A DNA stretch of 64,000 bases from Neorhizobium tomejilense (GCA_002968845.1 PVBG01000002.1:248001-312000); one strand, 5' to 3'. Shown: positions 53,184-62,227, numbered from the stretch's first letter. The notes: generated by a model not told the origin, from the letters alone. Numbers and translations are program-made.

Positions 53184-53942
53184 ATGAAGAATTCGGCTTT
53201 TGACCGGACGCTGGTGTTGATCCCGGCGCGAATGGCATCGACCCGCCTGCCGGGGAAACCTCTGGCTGATATTGCCGGCCTGCCGATGATCGTGCAGGTA
53301 GCAAAACGGGCCGAGGAAGCGCAAGTCGGGCGAATCATCGTCGCCGTCGACCACCAGGACGTCTACGACGCCGTGGCCGCCGCGGGCTTCGACGTGGTGA
53401 TGACCCGGCAGGACCATCAGAGCGGTTCTGACCGGATTTTCGAGGCCGTCCAGAAGGCCGATCCGGACGCGCAGATGGACTTCGTGATCAACGTTCAGGG
53501 CGACCTGCCGACGATCGAGCCGGAAGCGGTGCGCGCCTCGCTGCGCCCGCTCGACAATCCGTCGACCGACATCGCCACCCTCACCGTCGAGATCACCGAC
53601 GAACACGAAAAGACCAATCCGAACGTGGTGAAAATCGTCGGCTCGCCGATTTCCGCCACCCGGCTGAAGGCGCTCTATTTTACCCGCGCCACCGCGCCCT
53701 ACGGCAACGGGCCGCTCTACCACCATATCGGGCTCTACGCCTATCGCCGCGCCGCGCTCGAAAAGTTCGTGTCGCTCGGGCCGTCCGTGCTCGAAAAGCG
53801 CGAATCGCTCGAACAGCTGAGGGCGCTCGAAGCCGGCATGCGCATCGATGCCGAGATCGTTGACTCGGTTCCATTAGGTGTCGATACTCCCGCCGACCTT
53901 GAAAAGGCCCGTGCGATCCTGTTTGCCCGTGCCTCCTCGTAA
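53184..53942 (+). CDS. kdsB: 3-deoxy-manno-octulosonate cytidylyltransferase
   Basis: A 252-residue enzyme that makes CMP-Kdo for lipid A core synthesis. The nucleotide motif [15 protein letters not shown] is near the N-terminus, with [14 protein letters not shown] and [11 protein letters not shown] (metal Asp) later. The frame is open upstream to 52794, but homology starts at the ATG at 53184. pheA follows after 11 bases, so the two may be cotranscribed. Confidence 0.96.
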   Translation: MKNSAFDRTLVLIPARMASTRLPGKPLADIAGLPMIVQVAKRAEEAQVGRIIVAVDHQDVYDAVAAAGFDVVMTRQDHQSGSDRIFEAVQKADPDAQMDFVINVQGDLPTIEPEAVRASLRPLDNPSTDIATLTVEITDEHEKTNPNVVKIVGSPISATRLKALYFTRATAPYGNGPLYHHIGLYAYRRAALEKFVSLGPSVLEKRESLEQLRALEAGMRIDAEIVDSVPLGVDTPADLEKARAILFARASS

Positions 53943-53953
53943 CGGATAACCCC

Positions 53954-54817
53954 ATGAACGCATTCACCAATCGCATCGCCTTCCAGGGCGATTTCGGCGC
54001 CAATTCCGACATGGCCTGCCGCGACATGTTCCCGACCATGGAACCGCTTCCGTGCCCAACGTTCGAGGACGCCTTCCAGGCGCTCGAAAACGGCGATGCG
54101 GACCTGGCGATGATCCCGATCGAGAACACGATCGCCGGACGCGTCGCCGATATCCATCATCTCCTGCCGGAATCGCGGCTGCATATCATCGGCGAATATT
54201 TCATGCCGATCCGCTTCCAGCTGATGGTGCTGCCGGGCGTGACCCGCGAGGAAATCCGCACCGTCCACAGCCATATCCATGCGCTCGGCCAGTGCCGCAA
54301 GATCATCCGCTCGAACGGCTGGAAGGCCGTCGTCGCCGGCGACACGGCGGGTTCCGCCAAGATGGTGGCCGAAAAGGGCGACCGGACGATGGCGGCCCTC
54401 GCGCCGCGGCTTGCGGCCGATCTCTATGGTCTCGAGATCCTGGCGGAGAATGTCGAGGACCGGGACGACAACGTCACCCGTTTCGTCGTGCTCTCCCGCG
54501 ACGAAAAATGGGTGCAGCGGAACGATCCGGACGAGGTGCTGGTCACCACCTTCGTGTTCAACGTCCGCAACATTCCCGCCGCGCTCTACAAGGCGATGGG
54601 CGGTTTTGCGACTAACGGCATCAACATGACCAAGCTCGAGAGCTACCAGCTCGGCGGCAAGTTCGTGGCGACCCAGTTCTACGCGGATATCGAAGGCCAT
54701 CCGGACGACGCCCCCGTGCGCCGGGCGCTGGAAGAACTGCGGTTCTTCTCGGAAAAGGTACGGGTTCTCGGCACGTATAAGGGCCACCCGATGCGCGGGG
54801 CGCTGCAGAAGGGGTGA
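53954..54817 (+). CDS. pheA: Prephenate dehydratase
   Basis: A 287-residue monofunctional dehydratase of phenylalanine synthesis, without a chorismate mutase domain. The catalytic domain (about 5-185) begins IAFQGDFGANSDMA and has IPIENTIAGRVADIHHL. The C-terminal ACT domain (about 198-280) carries NIPAALYKAMGGFA and the ESYQLGG motif that binds Phe for feedback inhibition. A terminator-like hairpin follows. Confidence 0.96.
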   Translation: MNAFTNRIAFQGDFGANSDMACRDMFPTMEPLPCPTFEDAFQALENGDADLAMIPIENTIAGRVADIHHLLPESRLHIIGEYFMPIRFQLMVLPGVTREEIRTVHSHIHALGQCRKIIRSNGWKAVVAGDTAGSAKMVAEKGDRTMAALAPRLAADLYGLEILAENVEDRDDNVTRFVVLSRDEKWVQRNDPDEVLVTTFVFNVRNIPAALYKAMGGFATNGINMTKLESYQLGGKFVATQFYADIEGHPDDAPVRRALEELRFFSEKVRVLGTYKGHPMRGALQKG

Positions 54818-54839
54818 GGGACGACGGCCTTCCGCCGGC

Positions 54840-54862
54840 AAAACGCTCCAGTGGAGCGTTTT
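54840..54862. terminator. Hairpin terminator after pheA
   Basis: AAAACGCTCC and GGAGCGTTTT around a 3-base loop, with the T-run formed by the stem's own TTTT. Symmetric, so it could act both ways. It is 23 bases after the pheA stop. Confidence 0.65.
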
Positions 54863-54932
54863 GAGCCTCGAACGCGCTGAGTGGAAGCGAAGCGCTGGGC
54901 GGCGCGACATACTCGGCTAAGAGAGAGATCGC

Positions 54933-55715
54933 ATGTTCGAATTTTTGAATGAGATGTATCAGGAGGCCATTGCTCACTTACCCAAGGTAATGTTTGACAA
55001 ACGTAGCGAACTCCACCGAACGATCATCTCGCTTTATGCCTCGATAGTTGAGCAGACACATGACGTTCTAATTCTCCGGCGAGGAGAGGCCAACGCGACC
55101 TTGAATATTATCTTGCGAGCGACCCTTGAGGCCTACGTCGACCTCGTCAATCTATCCAGTGATGCTACCTATCTCGGCCATATGAAAGCGTCATTCCACG
55201 AACAGTGGATCATCTTAGGGCGGCATGGTCTCGCAGGAGGAAGCCCATTCTTGCAAAGCTTCCGTGACAATCCCGAAGCTCCAGCTCTCCTGCAGCAGCA
55301 CAAAGATGACCTTGCCGCCTTGACTGCCACACCTTCCCTTAACGCGTTCGATCGTTTCCGAAGAGCGGGAATGGAGGACACTTATCGGTCGATCTACAAC
55401 AATCTGTGCAATGAGTCCCACAACAACATCAGGGCGCTCATCTCCCGTCATCTAAGAATGAGCGATGGCAACCAGCCAGAGCTGGTCATTTTCGACCTGC
55501 CCACCACAGAGGACCTAGTCTGGACGTCGAGCACCTACCTCGGCATCCTTGTCCACAGTACTTTCCTCATACACGACTACTTCAGGACCGAAGCCCGGCC
55601 CGCGATCGAAGAACTGAGGGGGCGGAATAGGGCATTTATCGAGGATTTCAAACGACGCTCAAGCACCACGACGAGCACTGCGCCTTCTGACGATGAGGCT
55701 GACAAAGCAAAATAG
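54933..55715 (+). CDS. DUF5677-like protein of unknown function
   Basis: A 260-residue soluble, mostly helical protein. Features recalling DUF5677 are an N-terminal RSELHRTIISLYASIVEQ helix, the LRRGEANATLNIILRATLEAY stretch (R and E conserved) and a central LCNESHNNIRALISRH with His/Asn. Codon use is less GC-biased than in the neighbours (many T/A third positions), which suggests recent acquisition. It sits after the pheA terminator with its own weak start region (AAGAGAGAGATCGC). Function is unknown; relatives occur among accessory genes. Confidence 0.68.
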   Translation: MFEFLNEMYQEAIAHLPKVMFDKRSELHRTIISLYASIVEQTHDVLILRRGEANATLNIILRATLEAYVDLVNLSSDATYLGHMKASFHEQWIILGRHGLAGGSPFLQSFRDNPEAPALLQQHKDDLAALTATPSLNAFDRFRRAGMEDTYRSIYNNLCNESHNNIRALISRHLRMSDGNQPELVIFDLPTTEDLVWTSSTYLGILVHSTFLIHDYFRTEARPAIEELRGRNRAFIEDFKRRSSTTTSTAPSDDEADKAK

Positions 55716-55809
55716 GTTTCCACTGTCTGATGAAAGCGAGGATTGGCTGGGCGCTGACATTTCCGAACAACTATCTGCTTATCTCTTGGTAAACGCGGAG
55801 GTCGCCTGC

Positions 55810-55856
55810 GATCCTCCCCTCGAGGGGAAATGCCCAGCAGGGCAGAGCGGGGTGCC
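55810..55856. repeat. Partial RIME-like palindromic repeat
   Basis: GATCCTCCCCTCGAGGGGAA followed by ATGCCCAGCAGGGCAGAG and CGGGGTGCC. This matches the right half of the full RIME-like element at 62911-63073 base for base in most places. The other palindrome is missing. It lies between the accessory gene and the broken glyoxalase-fold gene. Confidence 0.65.
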
Positions 55857-55887
55857 ACACCCGCCCAACCCCGGCGGCTGTTTGCGC

Positions 55888-56262
55888 TTACGCGGCGCTC
55901 ATCGCATAGACCCGCAGCCTATGCCCGTCCGGATCTGTCACGACGAACGTGTAGCCGAAATCCATCTCCACAGGCGTCTGCAGCACGCGCAGGGCGCGGC
56001 CGGACCAGTCGGCATAGATCTTGTCGACGCTGGCGGCATCATCGTGCCGGAAGCAGATTTCCGAGCCGCCGCCGCACTCGCCCTTCACCGACGGTTCAGC
56101 CGTGTGGCGCGACCACAGGCCGAGCTTCATGCCGGTGTTCAGCACGAAGAGCGCAAAGGTCGGTGACCTTTCCACGGGTTAGGCGCCGAAGAGGGACCGG
56201 TAGAAATCCGCGCTGGCGAGCGGGTTGTCGACGAAGAGGATGGTGAAATCGGGATGGACCAT
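55888..56262 (-). pseudogene. Glyoxalase/VOC-family gene interrupted by an in-frame stop
   Basis: Starting at the ATG at 56262 the frame reads MVHPDFTILFVDNPLASADF, then YRSLFGA, then TAA (56179-56181), then continues in the same frame PVERSPTFALFVLNTGMKLG through to 55888. The full 124-codon frame has the usual VOC length with FVVTDPDGHRLRVY at the C-terminus. One nonsense codon at residue 31 breaks it. Restart at an internal start would lose the first beta-alpha unit. It is likely a fresh pseudogene or a sequencing error. Confidence 0.8.
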
Positions 56263-56363
56263 GTCAGTTCTCCTTGTGACGCAATTCCCTCTGCCGGGAA
56301 TTGCTCCTGGTTGGGACTGACCGGAGAATATCGCAGCCTACTGTCAGATAATGGCAGTAGCGT

Positions 56364-57059
56364 TCATGGCTGGGCCGGAATTCCTTCAGCCTCTCGCCAC
56401 TCCTTGAGCAAGACCGGCCGGCGGCGCGGATACCGCGTTTCCGTCCAAGCCGCAGAGGAAATGCGGTCGGCCCGGAAATGCCGGAAATCCTGCCGGAGTT
56501 CGCACCAGGCGATCATGACCCTGACGCTCTCGAAAAAACCCAGCGCGAACGGCCAGACCCTTCGATGGGTCAACGCCCCCTTTTCGTCTTGATAGGCCAG
56601 TTCGAGAATATGCTCGGCGCGGATGGCCCTGCGGATCAGCGCCAGATCGGCCTTGTCCTCGTTTCGCTTCGGCGCTCCGACAAGCAGCGTCGAATTGTCG
56701 AGGTCCTGTTTCAGATCCGGCGGCAGCACGGCGGCGATCTTGGCGAGCGCGTCGATGGCGCCGGCGGCCAGCCGCGGATCGGCAGTCTTTGCGACCCAGC
56801 GGGAGCCGAGCACCAGCGCCTCGATCTCTTCTTCCGAAAACATCATCGGCGGCAGCATGAAACCGGGCCGCAGCACGTAGCCGAGACCCGCCTCGCCTTC
56901 GATGAAGGCACCTTGAGCCTGGAGGCTGGCAATATCGCGATAGAGCGTGCGCAGACTGACGCTGGTTTCGGCGGCGAGCTTGGCGCCGCTGACAGGCTGG
57001 CGATAGCGCCGGAGCGTCTGGAGGAGAGCCAGCAGGCGCTCCGACCGCGCGACCGTCAC
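56364..57059 (-). CDS. YafY/WYL-domain transcriptional regulator
   Basis: A 231-residue regulator: N-terminal HTH_11-type winged helix (about 4-60: ERLLALLQTLRRYR, VSLRTLYRDIASLQAQG) and a WYL domain (about 135-205: ILELAYQDEKGALTHRRVWP). The start is a GTG at 57059 (MTVARSERLL), four bases after the nudC stop; longer frames read as Arg/Pro nonsense. It may regulate the adjacent glyoxalase-type gene, as is common for this pair. The ligand is unknown. Confidence 0.88.
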   Translation of the reverse strand: MTVARSERLLALLQTLRRYRQPVSGAKLAAETSVSLRTLYRDIASLQAQGAFIEGEAGLGYVLRPGFMLPPMMFSEEEIEALVLGSRWVAKTADPRLAAGAIDALAKIAAVLPPDLKQDLDNSTLLVGAPKRNEDKADLALIRRAIRAEHILELAYQDEKGALTHRRVWPFALGFFESVRVMIAWCELRQDFRHFRADRISSAAWTETRYPRRRPVLLKEWREAEGIPAQP

Positions 57060-57063
57060 CGGC

Positions 57064-58023
57064 TCAGCGCTCCCATTCGATCCAGTCGCGCAGCAGGCGA
57101 TGGGCGATCGCCCCCTTGACCGGGGCGAAAACCGGAGCATCCGGGCCGGCATCGAGCATGGCCTCGGCCTCGGCCCGCTCGAACCAGCGGACATCGGCCA
57201 TTTCCTGCGGATCGATCTTGATCTCGGTCGATTTCGCCTCGGCGTAACAGCCGATCATCAGCGAATGCGGCATCGGCCAGGGCTGCGAGGCGTGATAGCG
57301 GACCCGGCCGGTCTCGATGCCGGATTCCTCGAACGTCTCGCGGCGCACCGCGTCTTCGATCGTTTCACCTGGCTCGACGAAACCGGCGAGGCACGAGTAC
57401 ATGCCCTCCTGAAAATGGTGGCTGCGGCCGAGCAGGCAGCGGTCGCGCTCGATATCGACGGTCAGCATGATCACCACCGGGTCGGTGCGCGGGAAGGTCA
57501 TGTGCTGGCACTGGGTGCAGACCCGCTTGTAGCCGCCGATCCTGGTTTCGGTCGGCGAGCCGCATTTGCCGCAGAATTTGTTGGCGGCATTCCAGTTGAG
57601 CAGTGCAACGGCTTGCGCCACCTCGCCCTGCAGCTCGCCTTCGATGAGCTGGTCGCGAAAGAGCGCCCGCGCCTCGGTCGGCTTGTAGTGGCTTGCCAGT
57701 TCCTCCGCCGGGATCAGCATCGGCACGGCGATGCGCGGTTCGCCGGTCTCGCGATAGCCGAGCAGCACGGCGTTGTCGAAATCCGGCGTGAGTTCCGCGA
57801 GCTCGTAGGGCGAAAACAGCGGGTCGAGGATCTGGCTGTCGTGCTTCAGGATCAGCCGGCTGCCGGTGAAGGCGAGGATATGGGCGCCTTCCACGGCAAG
57901 CGCCTTCTCGACGCAATCGTCCTCACGGTATTCGGCGCGGCGGTCCAGCTTGTTGCCGGAAAAGGCCGTCAGCTTGCTCGGTTCGGGATGGGGTGCGTCG
58001 GTGTCGAAAAGGTTCGCTGTCAT
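57064..58023 (-). CDS. nudC: NAD(+)/NADH diphosphatase (Nudix family)
   Basis: A 319-residue enzyme. The N-terminal domain (1-130) is followed by a Zn ribbon (CGKCGSPT, then CTQCQ, about 152-173) and the Nudix hydrolase domain whose box reads GFVEPGETIEDAVRRETFEE with ESG after it. The SQPWPMPHSLM motif downstream is the NudC signature for NADH substrates. It hydrolyses NADH to NMNH and AMP and can remove NAD caps from RNA. Its start overlaps the HIT gene stop by 4 bases. Confidence 0.95.
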   Translation of the reverse strand: MTANLFDTDAPHPEPSKLTAFSGNKLDRRAEYREDDCVEKALAVEGAHILAFTGSRLILKHDSQILDPLFSPYELAELTPDFDNAVLLGYRETGEPRIAVPMLIPAEELASHYKPTEARALFRDQLIEGELQGEVAQAVALLNWNAANKFCGKCGSPTETRIGGYKRVCTQCQHMTFPRTDPVVIMLTVDIERDRCLLGRSHHFQEGMYSCLAGFVEPGETIEDAVRRETFEESGIETGRVRYHASQPWPMPHSLMIGCYAEAKSTEIKIDPQEMADVRWFERAEAEAMLDAGPDAPVFAPVKGAIAHRLLRDWIEWER

Positions 58024-58427
58024 GAAAGGGCTTCAACCAGTTTGTTGAGAAAATCTTGTTTCTGCTGCCCGCCATAGGGCACCGGCTGGCCGAAACCCCA
58101 GATCGGGCCGGGCCAGTTCGGATCTTCCTCGAACCGGGCGATCACATGGACATGCAGCTGGCGGACAATATTGCCGAGTGCGCCGACATTGATCTTGGTG
58201 GCGCCGGTCACCGTCTTCAGGGCAGCGGCCACCCTGTTGACCTCGACTGACAGCTGGGCCTGCTCGGCGGGCGAAAGATCGAAGATCTCGGTCATGCCGG
58301 CGCGTTGCGGCACCAGGACCAGCCACGGCCAGCGGCTGTCGTTCTGGATGCGGAGCTGGCAGAGGTCTAGCACCGTCACAAGATCGGAATCGCGGGCAAT
58401 CCTGCCATCCAGTTCGAATTCGCTCAA
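58020..58427 (-). CDS. HIT-family protein with a Q-x-H-x-H motif
   Basis: A 135-residue histidine-triad-fold protein. The triad region reads RQLHVHVIARFE: the first His of HxHxH is Gln while the middle (nucleophilic) and last His are kept. The end has GPIWGFGQPVPY. The likely start is a TTG at 58427 (LSEFELDGR) behind GGGAGGAAAG; the ORF could extend to 58544, but that part is not protein-like. It is cotranscribed with nudC. Probable nucleotide hydrolase of unknown substrate. Confidence 0.83.
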   Translation of the reverse strand: MSEFELDGRIARDSDLVTVLDLCQLRIQNDSRWPWLVLVPQRAGMTEIFDLSPAEQAQLSVEVNRVAAALKTVTGATKINVGALGNIVRQLHVHVIARFEEDPNWPGPIWGFGQPVPYGGQQKQDFLNKLVEALS

Positions 58428-58511
58428 ACTTTCCTCCCTTGTTTTTCTGTTCGATAGCAGTTTTTTACAGGGTTGGCTTGCATTTGGAAGCGTTATTGAC
58501 GATATGGGAAG

Positions 58512-58612
58512 CGGGAGGTTGGTGGTGGACGAGCCACTCGCCAACCGGGTCAGGTCCGGAAGGAAGCAGCCCTAACGAGCCAGGCACGGGTCGCCGTGCC
58601 AGCCTCCCACCC
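58512..58612 (+). ncRNA. ffs: Signal recognition particle RNA (4.5S)
   Basis: The hallmark SRP domain IV core is present: GGTCAGGTCCGGAAGGAAGC with the GGAA tetraloop, then AGCCCTAACGAGCC. The ends pair (GGGAGG 58513-58518 with CCTCCC 58603-58608), giving a hairpin of about 100 bases. A CCCTTTTAC end follows. It lies between the HIT gene and dnaX, a usual place for ffs in rhizobia. Confidence 0.95.
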
Positions 58613-58696
58613 TTTTACTTGTACTACCATCTTGGTCAGCTTCCGGCCCGGTCAAGACCGTGCTCAGGATTGGCCCGCGCAGGCTGGCAGGACTGA

Positions 58697-60583
58697 ATGA
58701 GCGATACCGGGCCCACATCTTCAAGCACCTCCGCCGCCAATCCCGCCGCAGGCAGCGGATACCGGGTGCTCGCCCGCAAATACCGTCCCAAGGATTTCTC
58801 GGACCTGATGGTCGGCCAGGAGCCGATGGTCCGCACCCTGACCAACGCGTTCGAGACCGGCCGCATCGCCCAGGCCTACATGCTGACCGGCGTTCGCGGG
58901 GTCGGCAAGACGACGACCGCCCGCATTCTCGCCCGCGCGCTGAATTACAAGACATCCGATATCGACAAACCGACCATCGACCTCAGGATTCCCGGCGAAC
59001 ATTGCCAGGCGATCATGGAAGGCCGGCATGTCGACGTGATCGAGATGGACGCCGCCTCCCATACCGGCATCGACGATATAAGAGAGATCATCGAGCAGGT
59101 GCGCTACCGTCCGGTCTCGGCGCGCTACAAAGTCTATATCATCGACGAAGTGCACATGCTCTCGACACAGGCCTTCAACGGCCTGTTGAAGACGCTCGAA
59201 GAGCCGCCGGAGCACGTGAAATTCATCTTCGCGACGACCGAAATCCGCAAGGTTCCGATCACCGTGCTGTCGCGCTGCCAGCGGTTCGACCTGCGCCGCA
59301 TCAGCGCCGCGGACCTGGTTCACCTGTTCACCTCAATATTGGAAAAGGAAGGCATTCCGGCCGAGCCGGAAGCGCTTGCCATGGTCGCCCGTGCAGCAGA
59401 AGGGTCGGCGCGCGACGGGCTGTCGCTGCTCGACCAGGCGATCGCCCATGGCGGCGGCCAAGTGATCACGGAGACCGTGCGCGGCATGCTGGGACTTGCC
59501 GACCGCGCCCGCATCGTCGACCTTTTCGAACATATCCTGCGCGGTGACGTGACGGCGGCGCTTTCGGAATTTACGGAGCAATACGAGGCCGGCGCCAATC
59601 CGGTCGTGGTTTTGACCGACCTTGCCGATTTCACCCATCTGACCACCCGTTTCAAATATATCCCGGACGCCGCCAACGATCCTTCGATCAGCGAAGTGGA
59701 GCGCTTGCGCGGCCGCGAATTTGCCGAGGGCGTCGCGGTGAGTACGCTGTCGCGCATCTGGCAGATGCTCCTGAAGGGCATTCCGGAAGTCGAAAATTCC
59801 TCGCGCCCGGCAGGGGCGGCCGAAATGGTGCTGATCCGGCTGACGCACGCGGCCCATCTTCCCTCGCCGGAAGATGCCGCCCGCCGTCTCGCCGAATTTT
59901 CCGGTGGCGACGGCCAGCGTGCGGCGGTTCCGAGCGGCAATGGCGGCGGACGCCCCGTTTCGCCGCCGCAATCGCCGGTCAATGCGCGCGGCACCGAAAT
60001 GTCGAGCCCGCGGATTCCGGCTGGCGGGCCGACCGCGATGCTGCAGGCCGTGCCGAATACCGCGCCGCGGGAAATACCCGTCGGCCGTACCGAAGAACAG
60101 CCGGCCGAAAAGCCGGTGCCGAAGGTCCCGGTCAATTCGATCTCGGATATCGCCGATCTCTGCTCCAAGAACCGCGATCCGCGGCTGAAGGCGCTGCTGC
60201 GCAATTTCGTGCGGCTGGTGAAGATCGAGCCGGGCCGGCTGGAGATCAATCTGTCCGGCGACGCGCCGAAGACCATTGCCGGCGACCTGAAGGCGCGGCT
60301 GGAGGAATGGACCGGGATCACCTGGTGGGTGACGCTCAGCAACGAGGCCGGCGAGCCGACGCTGGTCGAATCCGAAAAGAGCGTGCGGGAAGCGCAGTTC
60401 ACCGACGCCCGCGCCGATCCGGACGTGGCGGCGATCCTCGCCCAGTTCCCCGGCGCCAGGATCACCGACGTGCGCATTCGCGCCGGCGAAGAGGATGAAA
60501 GCGAGACCGAGGACCTGCCGGCACCGGCGACCGCGGAATCCGAAGAGGGCGACATCCTGCCCGGCGACGACATCGAGCTATAA
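58697..60583 (+). CDS. dnaX: DNA polymerase III subunits gamma and tau
   Basis: A 628-residue clamp-loader ATPase. Walker A is GVRGVGKTTTARILARAL (about 55-72), Walker B IIDEVHMLS and the SRC motif VLSRCQRFDLR. Only one Cys remains near LRIPGEHCQAI, so the four-Cys zinc module of E. coli DnaX is lost. A Pro-rich linker (about 415-475) leads to the tau domain for DnaE contact. No slippery A-run for programmed gamma synthesis was noticed. The upstream ffs and downstream ybaB-recR keep the classic order. Confidence 0.96.
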   Translation: MSDTGPTSSSTSAANPAAGSGYRVLARKYRPKDFSDLMVGQEPMVRTLTNAFETGRIAQAYMLTGVRGVGKTTTARILARALNYKTSDIDKPTIDLRIPGEHCQAIMEGRHVDVIEMDAASHTGIDDIREIIEQVRYRPVSARYKVYIIDEVHMLSTQAFNGLLKTLEEPPEHVKFIFATTEIRKVPITVLSRCQRFDLRRISAADLVHLFTSILEKEGIPAEPEALAMVARAAEGSARDGLSLLDQAIAHGGGQVITETVRGMLGLADRARIVDLFEHILRGDVTAALSEFTEQYEAGANPVVVLTDLADFTHLTTRFKYIPDAANDPSISEVERLRGREFAEGVAVSTLSRIWQMLLKGIPEVENSSRPAGAAEMVLIRLTHAAHLPSPEDAARRLAEFSGGDGQRAAVPSGNGGGRPVSPPQSPVNARGTEMSSPRIPAGGPTAMLQAVPNTAPREIPVGRTEEQPAEKPVPKVPVNSISDIADLCSKNRDPRLKALLRNFVRLVKIEPGRLEINLSGDAPKTIAGDLKARLEEWTGITWWVTLSNEAGEPTLVESEKSVREAQFTDARADPDVAAILAQFPGARITDVRIRAGEEDESETEDLPAPATAESEEGDILPGDDIEL

Positions 60584-60601
60584 GAGAAGAGGACGAGACA
60601 G

Positions 60602-60925
60602 ATGCGCGACATCATGGGCATGATGGGCAAGGTCAAGGAAATGCAGGCCAAGATGGAGCAGATGCAGGCGGAAATCGCCGCTCTCGACGTCGAAGGCACA
60701 TCGGGCGGCGGGCTGGTGACCGTGCGCCTGAACGGCAAGGGCGACATGCTCGGCCTCAAGATCGATCCGTCGCTGTTCAAGGAGGACGATGTCGAGATCC
60801 TCGAGGACCTGATCGTCGCCGCCCACAAGGCCGCCAAGGAGCGCGCCGAGGCGATCGCCGCCGAAAAGACCAAGGAACTGACCGCCGGCCTGCCGATCCC
60901 GCCTGGATTCAAGATGCCGTTCTGA
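60602..60925 (+). CDS. YbaB/EbfC nucleoid-associated protein
   Basis: A 107-residue DNA-binding protein. It opens [20 protein letters not shown] (coiled-coil part), then [20 protein letters not shown] and a C-terminal [17 protein letters not shown] helix. It is dimeric and bends DNA. It lies 18 bases after dnaX; recR, its usual partner, is 1.3 kb away because two other genes intervene. Confidence 0.95.
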   Translation: MRDIMGMMGKVKEMQAKMEQMQAEIAALDVEGTSGGGLVTVRLNGKGDMLGLKIDPSLFKEDDVEILEDLIVAAHKAAKERAEAIAAEKTKELTAGLPIPPGFKMPF

Positions 60926-60955
60926 TCCTGGGTCCGAAGGAATAGGGAGGTTCCG

Positions 60956-61567
60956 ATGACGTTGACATCACTTCTGGTTTTCGCGGCGGCACTTTTTGTC
61001 GCTGCAGGCTCGCCTGGTCCCAGCATAGCCGCGCTCGTGGCGCGCGTTCTGTCCAAGGGGTATCGCGACGTATTGCCGTTCCTCGCAGCGATGTGGGTCG
61101 GCGAGGCCATATGGCTTTCGTTTGCGGTCGCAGGTCTGGCCGCCATCGCCGAGAGCTTCCATGCCGTATTCGTGGCCATCAAGTGGATCGGCGTCGCCTA
61201 CCTCCTCTATCTCGCATGGAAGATGTGGTTCACCGAACCTGCCGGCTCCGGCGAAGAGCTTCCGGAAAATCGCTCCGCGCTGAAGATGTTTTTCGCCGGC
61301 CTCACCGTGACGCTCGGTAACCCGAAGATCATGATGTTCTATGTGGCACTGCTGCCTTCGATCATCGATCTCGGCGGCGTGACGCTGACCGGCTGGCTGG
61401 AACTGGTCGCCGCGATGTTCGTGGTGCTCGTAGTCGTCGATCTCGCATGGGTGCTGCTTGCCGCCAAGGCGCGTCAGTTCCTGAAGAGCCCTCGGGCCGT
61501 GAAGATCGCCAACCGGGTTTCGGCAGGCGCCATGGCGAGTGCGGCAGCGGCGATCGCGACCCGCTAG
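60956..61567 (+). CDS. LysE/RhtB-family amino-acid exporter
   Basis: A 203-residue inner-membrane exporter with about six segments. The family's ALFVAAGSPGPSIAALVARV opening with the GPS motif is clear, with KWIGVAYLLYLAWKMW and LTVTLGNPKIMMFYVALLP later. It is the second LysE-type protein in the window and is not close to that at 41342. A ribosome site AGGGAGGTTCCG precedes the ATG. It converges on the MOSC gene with a 4-base overlap. Confidence 0.9.
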   Translation: MTLTSLLVFAAALFVAAGSPGPSIAALVARVLSKGYRDVLPFLAAMWVGEAIWLSFAVAGLAAIAESFHAVFVAIKWIGVAYLLYLAWKMWFTEPAGSGEELPENRSALKMFFAGLTVTLGNPKIMMFYVALLPSIIDLGGVTLTGWLELVAAMFVVLVVVDLAWVLLAAKARQFLKSPRAVKIANRVSAGAMASAAAAIATR

Positions 61568-62175
61568 GTCTCGAACGTCGGCCGCCAACGGTGGCCGATG
61601 GGTGCGGACAGGAAGCGGGCTCTTTCGGTTTCCGACAGGTTCCTGCCGACAGCGGCCAGCATTTCCGCGATCATGACGCGATCGCCGGCATAGAGTTCGT
61701 GGCGGACGAGATCGCCGGGGGAGACCATGCCAGGCTTGACGACCCGGCAATAGATGCCGGGGCGGGCGGCTTTACTATAGGTCTTCAGGAATTTCGGATC
61801 GCCCATCTTCACCGCAAGCGTGTTGCAGGGAGAGCGGGCGCAGGTCGCCTCAAGCACGATTTCGCCTATGTGAAAACGGTCGCCGACGGCGACATCGCGG
61901 TTGTCGAGACCTTCGACGGTCAGGTTTTCGCCGAACGTGCCGGGCGCAAGATCGCGGCCGAGTTCGGCTGCCCACCAGTCCAGTGTCAGCGAGCCTTCGA
62001 GCAGGATCGCCTGATCCTCGCCGCCGTGGTGTTTCTTATTGCAGACCGCATCGCCCACGAGGCCGAGGCTGTCGATCATGACGGCGGCATTGACGGCCGA
62101 CTTGTAGATGCCGGTCTTGAAGCTCTTGCCCGGCAGCCTTTCCGGGCGCCCGAGGCAGACGGCGAGAAGTTTCAT
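61564..62175 (-). CDS. MOSC-domain protein
   Basis: A 203-residue MOSC-domain protein (YiiM type). The sulfur-carrying Cys is in EATCARSPCNTLAVKMGD (about 112-118). GTFGENLTVEGLDNRDVAVGD and a PGIYCRVVKPGMVSPGD stretch complete the beta-barrel. Members move sulfur from molybdenum cofactor enzymes or detoxify N-hydroxylated compounds. It is divergent from recR with 52 bases between starts. Confidence 0.9.
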   Translation of the reverse strand: MKLLAVCLGRPERLPGKSFKTGIYKSAVNAAVMIDSLGLVGDAVCNKKHHGGEDQAILLEGSLTLDWWAAELGRDLAPGTFGENLTVEGLDNRDVAVGDRFHIGEIVLEATCARSPCNTLAVKMGDPKFLKTYSKAARPGIYCRVVKPGMVSPGDLVRHELYAGDRVMIAEMLAAVGRNLSETERARFLSAPIGHRWRPTFET

Positions 62176-62227
62176 AAGCGGCCCTTCCGCGATTCCGTTT
62201 TTTGAGCATATGGGCTAAAGGGAGAAA

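Noticed and set aside
55693..56246. Plus-strand frames over the broken glyoxalase gene
   Set aside because: They cross the RIME-like repeat and show no family; the minus strand has clear VOC similarity on both sides of the stop.
59320..61182. 620-residue minus-strand frame opposite dnaX
   Set aside because: Ser/Arg-rich antisense shadow; dnaX has all clap-loader motifs on plus.
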